Part shown: positions 30,697 to 39,270 of the stretch, in pieces
How positions within the stretch are numbered: position 1 is the stretch's first letter
Layout of the letters: each line of letters opens with the position of its first letter
Assembly (NCBI GenBank): GCA_964405405.1
Contig: CAYONT010000013.1
Location: forward strand, 1 to 45,836
Direction: 5' to 3'
Length of the DNA stretch: 45,836 nucleotides
Source of the DNA: CAMCYM01 sp964405405
GTDB lineage: Bacteria; Bacteroidota; Bacteroidia; Flavobacteriales_D; Sanyastnellaceae
Notes under the pieces: model-generated
The model's input: the letters and a program-made list of their open reading frames with translations, nothing else
Told to the model about the DNA's origin: nothing
Database searches by the model: none
Position numbers and translations under genes: made by a program

Positions 30697-32874
30697 ATGA
30701 TGAGAATTCACGCACTTGCGATGGCCCTTCTGCTCGCTTGCACCAGCTGGTTGCGCGCAGACGAAGGCATGTGGTTGCTGCATACACTGCAGCGGCTCAA
30801 TGAGGCGGACATGCGCAGCAAAGGTCTGCGGCTGACGGCCCAAGACATTTACGATGTCAACCAGGCCTCATTAAAAGATGCCATTGTCCGCCTGAATGGT
30901 GGCATGTGCACGGGAGAGGTTATTTCCTCCAAAGGCTTGGTCTTGACAAATCACCACTGTGCCTACGACGCCATCCAAGGCTTTAGTTCTACAGACCATG
31001 ACTACTTGACCGATGGATTTTTCGCAAAATCATTGGATCAAGAGATGCACATCGAAGGCTTCAAAATCAGCTTCTTGGTGCGCATTGATGACTATACGGC
31101 GCGCATGCTAGAGGGCGTCACCCGAGATATGGGAGAGGCCGAGCGTGAGGAAAAGCTGGCAGCGAATGAAGCAACCTTGATGAAAGAACTCAACGCAGAT
31201 GGAAAGAAGGAATTGGAAATGAAGCGTTTCTTTTACGGAAATGAGTTCTACCTTTTTGAGTACAAGACCTACCGGGACGTGCGCTTGGTGGGGGCCCCAC
31301 CCGAAAGCGTAGGAAAGTATGGTGGAGACACGGACAACTGGATGTGGCCCCGCCACACCGGAGATTTTGCCATGTTGCGCATCTATGCGAACGATGCAAA
31401 CGAGCCCGCTGATTTCAGCAAAGAGAACCGTCCTTTTGTTCCTCGCCGACACTTGAAAGTGGCGACCGATGGTGTTCAGGAAGGTGATTTCACCATGGTC
31501 ATGGGCTATCCGGGGAGTACCGATCGCTTTCTCAGCAGCCACGGCGTTCGTCAGGCCTTGTCAAGCTACAACCCGTCGGTTGTTGACGTTCGGGATTTGA
31601 AACTGAAAGTCATGAAGTCCCACATGGATGCAGATCCCGCCGTACGCATCCAATATGCGGCCAAGTATGCACAAACAGCGAACTACTGGAAGTACTACAT
31701 CGGCCAAAGCAAGGGCCTGAAGCGACTCCGGGTAGAAGACCAAAAAAGGGAACTGGAAGAGGCTTTCGTGCAATGGGTTGCAGCCGGAGATGCCGAACGA
31801 AAGGCCACCTACGGGGAGGCTTTGGATTTGATCGCCTCCTTCTACGCATCGACCGATGCCACCGTGAAAGGAGATGTTTATGCACGGGAAGCGGGCTTGG
31901 TGGGTGCCGACATCGTCCTTTTCGCCGTTCGCTTTTCTCGGGGAGCCGCTGGTTTGTTTTCAGACGATCCTGAGAAAGTGAAAGCGGCGCAAGCTTCGTT
32001 GACCCGTTTGGCAAACAACTTCTTCCAGGACTACGATCAGGCCACCGACCGAGATCTGTTTGTGCAATTGATGTCGAAGTACCAACGAGAGGTCCCAGTG
32101 GTTTCGCATCCCTCCTTTTTTGCGACGGTGAATGCGAAGTATAAAGGGGACTTTGGTCGCTACGCTGACCAGATGTACGGCAAGAGCTTCCTCGTGGACC
32201 AGGAACGTTGTCTCGCCTTCATCCAAAAACCCAACAAGAAAGCCCTGGATGCAGACTTGGCTGTTGCCGCTGGGAACAGCGTGTTGGAGCGCTACTTGGC
32301 GACCCAATCATCGGACGCACAAGCACAATTCGACCGGGGTTATCGGCTCTTTGTGCAGGGATTGCGGGAAATGCAACCCGATAAGGCCTTTGCACCGGAC
32401 GCCAACTCTACGATGCGGTTGACCTACGGTTTGGTCGATGATTACCAAGCTGCCGATGCAGTGCATTACGACTATTTCACCACCGCACGAGGCATTCTCG
32501 AGAAAATGGACAACACCAATCCCGAGTTTGTGGTGGATGAAAAAATGGAGAAGATGTTGATTCAGCAGGACTTTGGTCGTTGGGCTGACGCCAATGGGGA
32601 TTTGCGGGTGTGCTTCGTGCATGGTACAGACATCACAGGGGGCAATTCTGGAAGCCCGGTGCTCAATGCGAACGGAGATTTGATCGGACTTGCTTTCGAT
32701 GGAAACTGGGAAGCCATGAGCGGTGACATTGCATTCGAACCTGAACTGCAACGGACCATCTCGGTGGACATCCGTTACGTCATGTGGGTGGTCGATCGCT
32801 ACGCCGGAGCCAACAACCTGATCCAAGAGATTGACTTTGTGCCCGGTGTGGGACGCGCGGCCGCAGGTCGCTAA
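30697..32874 (+). CDS. S46-family dipeptidyl-peptidase, DPP7-type
   Basis: A 725-residue serine dipeptidyl-peptidase with a signal peptide (MMRIHALAMALLLACTSWLRA). The chymotrypsin-like catalytic triad can be placed at H87 (TNHHCAYD), D223 (WMWPRHTGDF) and S651 (GGNSGSPVL). At the position 18 residues after the Ser, where DPP11 enzymes have Arg (Asp/Glu specificity), this protein has Gly669 in LAFDGNWE, as in DPP7 with hydrophobic P1 preference. S46 peptidases release N-terminal dipeptides in the periplasm and are characteristic of asaccharolytic Bacteroidota such as Porphyromonas. The gene is monocistronic and ends at a strong bidirectional terminator. Substrate preference is inferred. Confidence 0.96.
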   Translation: MMRIHALAMALLLACTSWLRADEGMWLLHTLQRLNEADMRSKGLRLTAQDIYDVNQASLKDAIVRLNGGMCTGEVISSKGLVLTNHHCAYDAIQGFSSTDHDYLTDGFFAKSLDQEMHIEGFKISFLVRIDDYTARMLEGVTRDMGEAEREEKLAANEATLMKELNADGKKELEMKRFFYGNEFYLFEYKTYRDVRLVGAPPESVGKYGGDTDNWMWPRHTGDFAMLRIYANDANEPADFSKENRPFVPRRHLKVATDGVQEGDFTMVMGYPGSTDRFLSSHGVRQALSSYNPSVVDVRDLKLKVMKSHMDADPAVRIQYAAKYAQTANYWKYYIGQSKGLKRLRVEDQKRELEEAFVQWVAAGDAERKATYGEALDLIASFYASTDATVKGDVYAREAGLVGADIVLFAVRFSRGAAGLFSDDPEKVKAAQASLTRLANNFFQDYDQATDRDLFVQLMSKYQREVPVVSHPSFFATVNAKYKGDFGRYADQMYGKSFLVDQERCLAFIQKPNKKALDADLAVAAGNSVLERYLATQSSDAQAQFDRGYRLFVQGLREMQPDKAFAPDANSTMRLTYGLVDDYQAADAVHYDYFTTARGILEKMDNTNPEFVVDEKMEKMLIQQDFGRWADANGDLRVCFVHGTDITGGNSGSPVLNANGDLIGLAFDGNWEAMSGDIAFEPELQRTISVDIRYVMWVVDRYAGANNLIQEIDFVPGVGRAAAGR

Positions 32875-32892
32875 ATGCCAGAACACTCAAGG

Positions 32893-32924
32893 AAAAAGGC
32901 TACCCTTGGGGGTAGCCTTTTTTT
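32893..32924. terminator. Bidirectional Rho-independent terminator
   Basis: An 8-bp stem GGCTACCC (32898-32905) / GGGTAGCC (32910-32917) with a TTGG loop, preceded by A5 and followed by T7. It lies between the S46 gene stop and the ppc stop (32925), which converge. Confidence 0.87.
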
Positions 32925-35285
32925 CTACACCGCGTTTCGACTGGCGTTGGATATGCCAAATCCCGCCCGTTGAGCCAATCGTTCCCAAGCCCCAAGAGAC
33001 TCGTTTCGGGCACGAGGGTCTTCCAGATTCTCCGACTCCAAGGCATAACGCTGGATCACATGAAGCGGCCTCGTGATGTGGTTGCGAAGGGCGATGGAGT
33101 CTCTTGTTGCTGGCTGGTTTGCTAGCAAGTGGGGCAAATCTGCAATGCGCAGGACCCAAGTACATGTGATTTGGAATTCTTGCTCAATGCATCTCCAGAC
33201 CAATCCCCATGCCGAGTGATCCGCCCAGTGTTTCGTGAGCCGAAAGTCACACTTGCTCATGCTCTGCATGCTGTTGTCGACCCATGCACGAAACAAATCA
33301 TGGGTGGTGTAAAGCTCCTTCAGGGCGGACAAGCCATGGGATGCTGCCAACCGGGAGAGCGCTGTTCCCAGACCGAAGTATCCGGGCACATTTTGCTTCA
33401 CCTGTGTCCAAGCGGCCACAAATGCCGCAGAATCAGATGTCACAATTCCCAGTGCCTCCTTCAGATAACCGGCCCACCCCGGCAGGTCCTTCAAAGCGTT
33501 GTAGGCATGCAGGCTTTCTTGCGCCAAAAGTTCGAATAACGCTTCTTGGGCCGCATCGTGCCGGACCGGTACAGGATGAAAAACGGCATCTTCAAGCCCT
33601 GCAGTCATCAGCAGCTCGAGATTGTGGGCTGCTGATCGGGGGACACCAAAGTTTGAGCTGATGGTAGAACCCTGAATCGTGGTTTGGATCTGCCGTTGGG
33701 CCACTTCCTTCCCCAGCGCTGTGTAGTAACGGTGTGTATACCGACCTCCCCTGGAGGCAGGTCCTCCCCTACCATCGAGGAAAACCACCGTGATTCCTTG
33801 GGCTTCGGCCAGGATGTTGAGACGCTGTTTGGCCTGCAAAATGCACCAATTGCCGAAGAGGTATCCGCCGTCCATCACGCAATCAGAGAATCCGAACATG
33901 AACGTCTGTACGTTCCCACGCTGGCTCAAATGCGCACGATAAGCAGGGTGTTTCAGCAGCTCCTCCAAGGCTTTTGGAGCAGATTCCAAGGACGGAATGG
34001 ACTCCAGAACGGGGACAAAATCCACCGGGGGTGTCGGGGACTCGAATGCGGCGGCTGCCCAGTCGAACCACCGGTGTAAATCCTCCGGGACCTCGAATCC
34101 CCCGACCAGACAGCGGTGGCACCCCGCTTCACCGTTGAGAACCTGCACCCGACGAGCAGCACGCAACATCGCGAGCGCAGCCGGTTCAGTGGTCGCCGAC
34201 CTCGACAAGCGCACGTCGAGCGAAGCCAAGTGGTATCCCATCATCCGCAATCGGTACTGAAACATCCGAATCCACTCGACATACAACCCATCACAATGGG
34301 CATCCACCCAAGAGGCGATCGCCTCCAATCTGGCATCCAAATCTCTCGGATCTGCGGCCGGCAACTCCGGTTCGCGCAACATGGCATCCAAATCCTCTTG
34401 TATGTGCTCCAATGCAGGCGCCACCTCTTTGAAAGTGATCCGACGTCGTACCTGCCTTATTTCGCGGCGGTAGCAGCGCAAAAGATGCACCTTGTAACGG
34501 AGGGCGATGGCATACAAATCCTCCGGACTGCAGCCCGGATGATCCGTACCATCTATCCCCGGCCAACTCCCCAGCGCCAACAGCCGTCGGTGAACCCGCA
34601 GGCCGTGCGGGTCATCCATGGCCTGTGCCAAGCGGGCTAGCACTTGGGATCCTGCATCGTAAAAGACGTTCTCCAAGTACCAAAGTTGGCGTGTAGCAGC
34701 CTCTTGGACCGTTGGCTGCGCTGATGGGAAAAAAGGCGTCAACCCCAATTGATGCAACAATTTGCGAATGGCCACGAGGTCATTCTGCTCCATGGCAGCA
34801 GCCAAATCTGACACAATGCCCAGGGCCGTCCCGGGATAGAAAGGCGTTGACTGCGCCGTCAAAACCACCCGAACCCCCAGTTGCTCCAACGCTTGGCTGA
34901 ACCGTTCTTCCTCCCCTGCCTGCCGTACCCGTTGCATCAATTGGAGCAACGACTCCTCCCCTTGCAGCGCATGCAGTTGACCGTATCGCGCATCCTCCAA
35001 TGCATCCACCAGCACCACCTGGCGTTCGATGTACTGGACGATGCGGTACAGGAGGTCCAGCCTTTCCCCTCGACTGGGCAGGTCCAGCTGGGCGAAGAAC
35101 CGCTCCAGGATGTCCAGCGGCTTTTCGCCTGAGGCCAAACCATTTTCGCAAATCTCTTGCAAAAGTGGCACACGAAGCCCCGTCGCTCGGATGCCATCCA
35201 GAGGGAGCGTTAGAAAAATGCCGTTGTACACCTCGAAAGGATGGCGCACAATGGCGTGGTAGTCTGGGGACGGCCGTTCTGGCAT
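32925..35285 (-). CDS. ppc: Phosphoenolpyruvate carboxylase homologue with degenerate active site
   Basis: A 786-residue protein homologous along its length to Bacteroidota PEP carboxylases (YIERQVVLVDALED, MFGFSDCVMDGGYL, FLDGRGGPASRGG, IQGSTISSNFG, QVKQNVPGYFGLGTAL, C-terminal NASRN). PEPC makes oxaloacetate from PEP and bicarbonate. However, several catalytic motifs are changed. The TAHPT(E/Q) loop with the essential His reads LTAQSTPFYPG (Gln145). The GGDRDGNP loop reads GIDGTDHP (243-250). The Arg/Lys-rich RPxKR...LRAIP segment before QNVPG appears to be missing (roughly 30 residues short). The protein may be inactive as PEPC or have another role. The frame is intact with no stop, so it seems maintained. 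The start at ATG 35285 is preferred to the in-frame TTG at 35294 because the -7 box lies there. Confidence 0.9.
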   Translation of the reverse strand: MPERPSPDYHAIVRHPFEVYNGIFLTLPLDGIRATGLRVPLLQEICENGLASGEKPLDILERFFAQLDLPSRGERLDLLYRIVQYIERQVVLVDALEDARYGQLHALQGEESLLQLMQRVRQAGEEERFSQALEQLGVRVVLTAQSTPFYPGTALGIVSDLAAAMEQNDLVAIRKLLHQLGLTPFFPSAQPTVQEAATRQLWYLENVFYDAGSQVLARLAQAMDDPHGLRVHRRLLALGSWPGIDGTDHPGCSPEDLYAIALRYKVHLLRCYRREIRQVRRRITFKEVAPALEHIQEDLDAMLREPELPAADPRDLDARLEAIASWVDAHCDGLYVEWIRMFQYRLRMMGYHLASLDVRLSRSATTEPAALAMLRAARRVQVLNGEAGCHRCLVGGFEVPEDLHRWFDWAAAAFESPTPPVDFVPVLESIPSLESAPKALEELLKHPAYRAHLSQRGNVQTFMFGFSDCVMDGGYLFGNWCILQAKQRLNILAEAQGITVVFLDGRGGPASRGGRYTHRYYTALGKEVAQRQIQTTIQGSTISSNFGVPRSAAHNLELLMTAGLEDAVFHPVPVRHDAAQEALFELLAQESLHAYNALKDLPGWAGYLKEALGIVTSDSAAFVAAWTQVKQNVPGYFGLGTALSRLAASHGLSALKELYTTHDLFRAWVDNSMQSMSKCDFRLTKHWADHSAWGLVWRCIEQEFQITCTWVLRIADLPHLLANQPATRDSIALRNHITRPLHVIQRYALESENLEDPRARNESLGAWERLAQRAGFGISNASRNAV

Positions 35286-35291
35286 TTGCGT

Positions 35292-35299
35292 CAAAGGTA
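35292..35299 (-). promoter_or_regulatory. -7 promoter element (TACCTTTG) of ppc
   Basis: Read on the minus strand: exact TAnnTTTG, then ACGCAA and ATG (35285). The 31-bp gap to the divergent aldo/keto reductase gene contains this box and the reductase's own box, 5 bp apart. Confidence 0.65.
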
Positions 35300-35304
35300 T
35301 GCTG

Positions 35305-35312
35305 TAACTTCA
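35305..35312 (+). promoter_or_regulatory. Weak putative -7 element of the aldo/keto reductase gene
   Basis: TAACTTCA, two mismatches to TAnnTTTG, then CGGC and ATG 35317. The 4-nt spacing matches ribH and other genes. The box sequence itself is weak. Confidence 0.3.
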
Positions 35313-35316
35313 CGGC

Positions 35317-36300
35317 ATGGAATACCGCAGGATGGGACCGACAGGACTTCCTTTGGGCGAATTGTCCTTTGGAAGTTGGATCACGTTTGGCAACCAAATT
35401 GACCGAGCTACCAGCAGTCGGCTGATGGATTTGGCCTACGAACGGGGCGTGAACTTCTTCGACAATGCTGAGACATACGCGCACGGCCGCTCAGAAGAAG
35501 TCATGGGCGAAATCCTGAAGGAGCGGGGCTGGAGCCGCGACACTTGGTGTGTTTCTTCCAAGGTTTACTTCGGAGCTGGAGGCCAGGCCCCAACGCAGCG
35601 GGGGCTGCACCGAAAGCACATTCTTGAGGCGTGTCATGATGCCTTGCGCCGGCTGCAAGTGGACTATCTCGATCTGTATTTGTGTCACCGACCAGACAAG
35701 CTAACGCCCATCGGTGAGACGGTTTGGGCCATGCACCAACTCATCCAGCAGGGCAAGGTGCTTTACTGGGGAACTTCGGAATGGAGCGCTGCGGAGATCA
35801 TGGAGGCCCATCGTTTTGCCGACCAGCACCATCTGATCGGGCCGGTGGTCGAACAGCCCCAATACAATGCCCTGGTCCGCCAGAAGATGGAATCGGAGTA
35901 CCTGGACGTCTTCCGGACGGTGGGCATGGGCACCACGGTTTGGAGCCCGTTGGCATCGGGAGTTCTCACCGGGAAGTACTTGGCTGGGGAAGCCATGGCC
36001 CACCGTTTGGGTCGGGACGAACTCGGTTGGTTGGCTGCCAAACTCTTGACGGAAGAAACGGCACGCTTGGTGACGGGTTGGGTGGATTTGGCTTCAGCAT
36101 GTGGCATCACACCGGCGCAACTGGGCATCCTTTGGTGCCTGCGCAATCCGCACGTGACCACGGTGCTGCTCGGTGCTTCCTCTGAAGGACAACTCAGAGA
36201 GAACCTGGACGCGCTGGAACGAAAGGACCGTGTGGACAATGCCACATGGGATGCGGTGGATGCATTGCTGGGAAACCGTCCGGTGCTTCCCGCGTACTGA
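35317..36300 (+). CDS. Aldo/keto reductase (Kv-beta/YghZ-like)
   Basis: A 327-residue NADPH-dependent oxidoreductase with a (beta/alpha)8 barrel. The catalytic tetrad is visible: D49 (FFDNAETY), Y54, K82 (SSKVYF) and H124 (YLCHRPD). NADP-binding segments near the C-terminus (SPLASGVLTGKY, VLLGASSEGQL) place it with the Kv-channel beta-subunit/YghZ branch (AKR6/14-like). Such enzymes reduce aldehydes, including methylglyoxal. The gene is divergent from ppc with only 31 bp between start codons and is followed by trmD after 17 nt. The physiological substrate is unknown. Confidence 0.93.
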   Translation: MEYRRMGPTGLPLGELSFGSWITFGNQIDRATSSRLMDLAYERGVNFFDNAETYAHGRSEEVMGEILKERGWSRDTWCVSSKVYFGAGGQAPTQRGLHRKHILEACHDALRRLQVDYLDLYLCHRPDKLTPIGETVWAMHQLIQQGKVLYWGTSEWSAAEIMEAHRFADQHHLIGPVVEQPQYNALVRQKMESEYLDVFRTVGMGTTVWSPLASGVLTGKYLAGEAMAHRLGRDELGWLAAKLLTEETARLVTGWVDLASACGITPAQLGILWCLRNPHVTTVLLGASSEGQLRENLDALERKDRVDNATWDAVDALLGNRPVLPAY

Positions 36301-36317
36301 AGTGCCTGCAACTTGCC

Positions 36318-37025
36318 ATGCGCATTGACATCCTAACTGTGCTGCCCGGGCTCCTTGAAGGCCCATTTGCGGAGAGCATCGTAGCACGTGGAATCGAAAA
36401 GGGGCTCGTGGAGGTTCATGTCCACGACATCCGCAACTGGTCACAAGACCGACACCGCAAGGTGGATGACGTTCCTTTTGGTGGAGCGGCGGGCATGGTT
36501 ATGACGATCCAACCCATCCATGATGCCATCCGTTCCTTGCAGGCGGAACGAACTTACGATGCCGTCATCTACTTGACCCCGGATGGGGAGCGTTTGGCCC
36601 AACCTCGGGTCAACCGATTGTCCATGTGTACGAACCTGATCTTGCTCTGTGGCCACTACAAGGGGGTCGACCAACGGGTTCGGGATCATTTGGTCACCCT
36701 CGAGTTGTCGGTGGGCGATTATGTCCTTTCCGGAGGAGAATTGGCTGCGGCTGTGCTGACGGATGCCCTGGTGCGCTTGGTGCCCGGGGTCATTGGGGAC
36801 GAAATGAGTGCCCTCTCCGACAGTTTTCAAGATGGGCTGCTCGCGCCTCCGGTCTACACCCGTCCTGCCCAGTATGGCGAATGGGAAGTGCCTGAAGTCC
36901 TGCGTTCTGGAGACCATGCCCGCATCGAAGCTTGGGAGGAGCAGCAGGCCATGGAACGCACCCGAATCCGCCGTCCCGATCTGTGGCGTGATTTTTTGTC
37001 AGGGGAAGGTGCGCAGGATGCATGA
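36318..37025 (+). CDS. trmD: tRNA (guanine-N1)-methyltransferase TrmD
   Basis: TrmD methylates G37 of tRNAs with G36 using SAM, preventing +1 frameshifting. The 235-residue protein has the SPOUT fold with its trefoil knot. It shows DDVPFGGAAGMVM, the SAM-binding LLCGHYKGVDQRV and SVGDYVLSGGELAA, and the C-terminal GDHARIEAWEEQQ helix. The start at MRIDILTVLPG matches the family N-terminus; a 17-nt gap separates it from the reductase. It is followed 50 bp later by rplS, the classical trmD-rplS pairing; rpsP and rimM are not upstream here. Confidence 0.97.
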   Translation: MRIDILTVLPGLLEGPFAESIVARGIEKGLVEVHVHDIRNWSQDRHRKVDDVPFGGAAGMVMTIQPIHDAIRSLQAERTYDAVIYLTPDGERLAQPRVNRLSMCTNLILLCGHYKGVDQRVRDHLVTLELSVGDYVLSGGELAAAVLTDALVRLVPGVIGDEMSALSDSFQDGLLAPPVYTRPAQYGEWEVPEVLRSGDHARIEAWEEQQAMERTRIRRPDLWRDFLSGEGAQDA

Positions 37026-37035
37026 GATTTCTTTG

Positions 37036-37061
37036 TAATATTGCACCCCCGTTTGTGGGGT
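37036..37061 (+). promoter_or_regulatory. Possible promoter or hairpin upstream of rplS
   Basis: TAATATTG at 37036-37043 (one mismatch to TAnnTTTG) and a 5-bp hairpin ACCCC/GGGGT with a 7-nt loop (37045-37061) lie between trmD and rplS. A transcript from that box would start inside the hairpin, so both cannot act together. An autoregulatory leader for L19 is possible but unproven. Confidence 0.25.
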
Positions 37062-37075
37062 TAATCACGACAGAG

Positions 37076-37438
37076 ATGGATCGGATCAAGGAAATTGCAA
37101 GCAAGTTGGTGGAAATGCCCAAGTGGCCTGAGTTCAACTCAGGGGATACCATCACGGTCACCATCAAAATCAAGGAGGGCAACAAGGAGCGTTTGCAAAA
37201 GTTCCAGGGCGTTGTGATTCAGCGTCGTGGCATCGGCCACACCGCCACCTTCACCGTGCGGAAGGTAACGAGTGGCATCGGTGTAGAGCGGATTTTCCCA
37301 GTAACCACCCCTTTCATTGAGGAGATCGAAGTGAACAAGCGCGGCAAGGTGCGTCGCTCACGGATTTACTACCTCCGGGACCGGATGGGCAAATCTGCGC
37401 GCATCAAGGAGAAGCGCTACTTCCGCCCGGAAGCCTGA
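37076..37438 (+). CDS. rplS: 50S ribosomal protein L19
   Basis: A 120-residue ribosomal protein at the interface of the 30S and 50S subunits. Family sequence is plain: FNSGDTITVTIKIKEGNKER, LQKFQGVVIQRRG, TFTVRKVTSGIGVERIFPV and KVRRSRIYYLRDRMGKSARI. The start at MDRIKEIASKLVE is set by the family N-terminus. It follows trmD and ends before a strong terminator. Confidence 0.99.
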   Translation: MDRIKEIASKLVEMPKWPEFNSGDTITVTIKIKEGNKERLQKFQGVVIQRRGIGHTATFTVRKVTSGIGVERIFPVTTPFIEEIEVNKRGKVRRSRIYYLRDRMGKSARIKEKRYFRPEA

Positions 37439-37497
37439 GGGTTTTCATTCGGGTGGAACGAATTGTTTTCAAGTGGCTTCCTCTCGTGGAGGCCTAC

Positions 37498-37528
37498 AAA
37501 AAAGCCACCCCTGCGGGGTGGCTTTTTT
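37498..37528. terminator. Bidirectional Rho-independent terminator
   Basis: A stem GCCACCCC (37504-37511) / GGGGTGGC (37515-37522) with a TGC loop, bounded by A6 and T6. It separates rplS from the converging ftcD gene (stop at 37566). Confidence 0.9.
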
Positions 37529-37565
37529 GTGGGGGATACTCCGGGCTGGGGGATGCCAGTCGGGT

Positions 37566-39233
37566 TCAGTTCGACCACGCCTGTTCGAGGGTGGACCGGA
37601 TTTGGCCTTCCAAACGCTCCGCTTCCTCCACCCACCGGGCACAACGTTCCTCCACTTCACGGGCAAAGGCCTGATCTTGGAGCTCCCGGGCATTGATGCG
37701 TGCATTGAGCACCGCTCCCAAAACTCCGGTGCGAAGGGCCATCGCGCCCACCACGGCATCCGTGATCGAATTCGGATTCCCCCAATCCGCCATTTCTCGG
37801 GCCACCTCCATGGCTTCCAGGCACACCTGTGCCACCGACATGGGGACTTCGGTTGCATGACGCGTCGCGGCCTCAATGGCTTCGGAACGGGCAGCGCGGG
37901 CGGCATCGTCGTCCTTGGGCATGCCGAATGCCGCCATCACCGCATCGAAGGCGGCTGTATCGGCGTCCACCAGTCCCAACAGTTTCTGCTGCAGCGACAT
38001 GCCCCGGACCGCGACGTCTGAGAAAGCCTCCCAACGGTCGTCCCAACCGCGCTTGTGGGCTGACAAGTTGGCCACCATGGTGCCCAAAGAAACCCCCAAC
38101 GCACCGATGTAGGCCGCCACGGACCCACCTCCGGGCGCTGGAGACTCAGATGCCGTTTCTTCGGCGAATGCCTGCAAGGACCGTTGAACCAACCGCTTTT
38201 GCCCCGTCTGCGCGATGCGGTATTCGATGACCCGCTCTTCAGGTTGAAAAGGGGCCAAATCATCCAATCCCAGGGATTTGACAGCGATTTTCACCTTTTC
38301 GGATTCAGAAATCCCCAAAGACCGGCCTTGTTTTCGCAAATAATGATCGGCAGCATCCGTGAGAACACGCAGGGGCATCAAGCCCACCAGTTCACTTCCG
38401 GTCACTCGAATCCCGCGGGACTGGGCTTTTTCACAAGCTTCATCGAAAGCGATGTGGACTGGAGTCACCCGGATATCTGTCAAGTTGAGCGAAAGCTGGG
38501 CGATGCCATACTCCGGAATATACCACCCGATTCCCTTCACTGCCTTCAGTGTGCCCGGAACACGCAAGGGCTCACCACCCGGGCCTGCACCCGGCACCAC
38601 CCGACCCGTTTCTCGGATGTCAAAGGCGATGGCGTTCGCGCGGCGCGTACTCGTGGTGTTCAGATTGATGTTGTAAGCGATGAGAAAATCACGGGCCCCG
38701 ATGGCCGTGGCGCCCGTTTTGCGCACGGAATCGTCAAAACGCGCCGGACCGAAGTCAGGAGCCTCCTCGGGTTGGGCGAGTTTTGCCAGACCTTCATATT
38801 GACCCTTTCTGCAGTAGGCCAAATTCTTCCGCTCAGGCCGGGTTGCCGCCTCCTCGTAATAGTATCCCGGAATCCCCAACTCCTCTCCAACCCGTCTCCC
38901 CAGCGCATGGGCGATGGCAACACATTCCTCCATGGTCACCCCGCTCACGGGAACGAATGGGCAGACGTCCGTTGCGCCCATGCGGGGATGTTCCCCTTTG
39001 TGCTGGGACATGTCGATGAGGCGCGCTGCCTCCCGGATGAGCCGGAAAGCAGCCTCTCCGATGGTTTCTGGGGGACCGACAAAGGTGATGACCGTTCGGT
39101 GGGTGGCGCGTCCTGGATCCACATCCAGCAACCGCACCCCTGGCACGGATTCAACAACCTGCGCGATGGCCTGAATGACCTCATCCCGCCTACCTTCCGA
39201 AATGTTCGGAACACATTCCACCAATCGTTCCAT
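37566..39233 (-). CDS. ftcD: Bifunctional glutamate formimidoyltransferase / formiminotetrahydrofolate cyclodeaminase
   Basis: A 555-residue fusion for the last steps of histidine degradation. Residues 1-300 are the formiminotransferase (VECVPNISEGR, HKGEHPRMGATDVCPF with the catalytic-region His, TGATAIGARDFLIAYN). It moves the formimino group from formiminoglutamate to tetrahydrofolate. Residues about 330-540 are the helical cyclodeaminase (FAEETASESPAPGGGSVAAY, ALGVSLGTMVANL), which releases ammonia and yields 5,10-methenyl-THF. The fused form matches the vertebrate and Bacteroidota arrangement. It lies 34 bp downstream of hutI in the same direction and probably shares its transcript. hutH and hutU are not in the window. 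Confidence 0.97.
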   Translation of the reverse strand: MERLVECVPNISEGRRDEVIQAIAQVVESVPGVRLLDVDPGRATHRTVITFVGPPETIGEAAFRLIREAARLIDMSQHKGEHPRMGATDVCPFVPVSGVTMEECVAIAHALGRRVGEELGIPGYYYEEAATRPERKNLAYCRKGQYEGLAKLAQPEEAPDFGPARFDDSVRKTGATAIGARDFLIAYNINLNTTSTRRANAIAFDIRETGRVVPGAGPGGEPLRVPGTLKAVKGIGWYIPEYGIAQLSLNLTDIRVTPVHIAFDEACEKAQSRGIRVTGSELVGLMPLRVLTDAADHYLRKQGRSLGISESEKVKIAVKSLGLDDLAPFQPEERVIEYRIAQTGQKRLVQRSLQAFAEETASESPAPGGGSVAAYIGALGVSLGTMVANLSAHKRGWDDRWEAFSDVAVRGMSLQQKLLGLVDADTAAFDAVMAAFGMPKDDDAARAARSEAIEAATRHATEVPMSVAQVCLEAMEVAREMADWGNPNSITDAVVGAMALRTGVLGAVLNARINARELQDQAFAREVEERCARWVEEAERLEGQIRSTLEQAWSN

Positions 39234-39262
39234 GGGCTAATAACCGCTTTGGGTGCGGCCCG

Positions 39263-39270
39263 CGAATTTA
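39263..39270 (-). promoter_or_regulatory. Weak putative internal -7 element before ftcD
   Basis: On the minus strand TAAATTCG (one mismatch), overlapping the hutI stop codon and 29 nt from the ftcD ATG. It could add ftcD-only transcription, but chance occurrence is possible. Confidence 0.25.

Noticed and set aside
37045..37061. Riboswitch or ribosomal leader upstream of rplS
   Set aside because: Only a 5-bp hairpin is visible and the leader would be very short; not enough structure to claim a regulatory RNA, so it is listed only as a low-confidence site.
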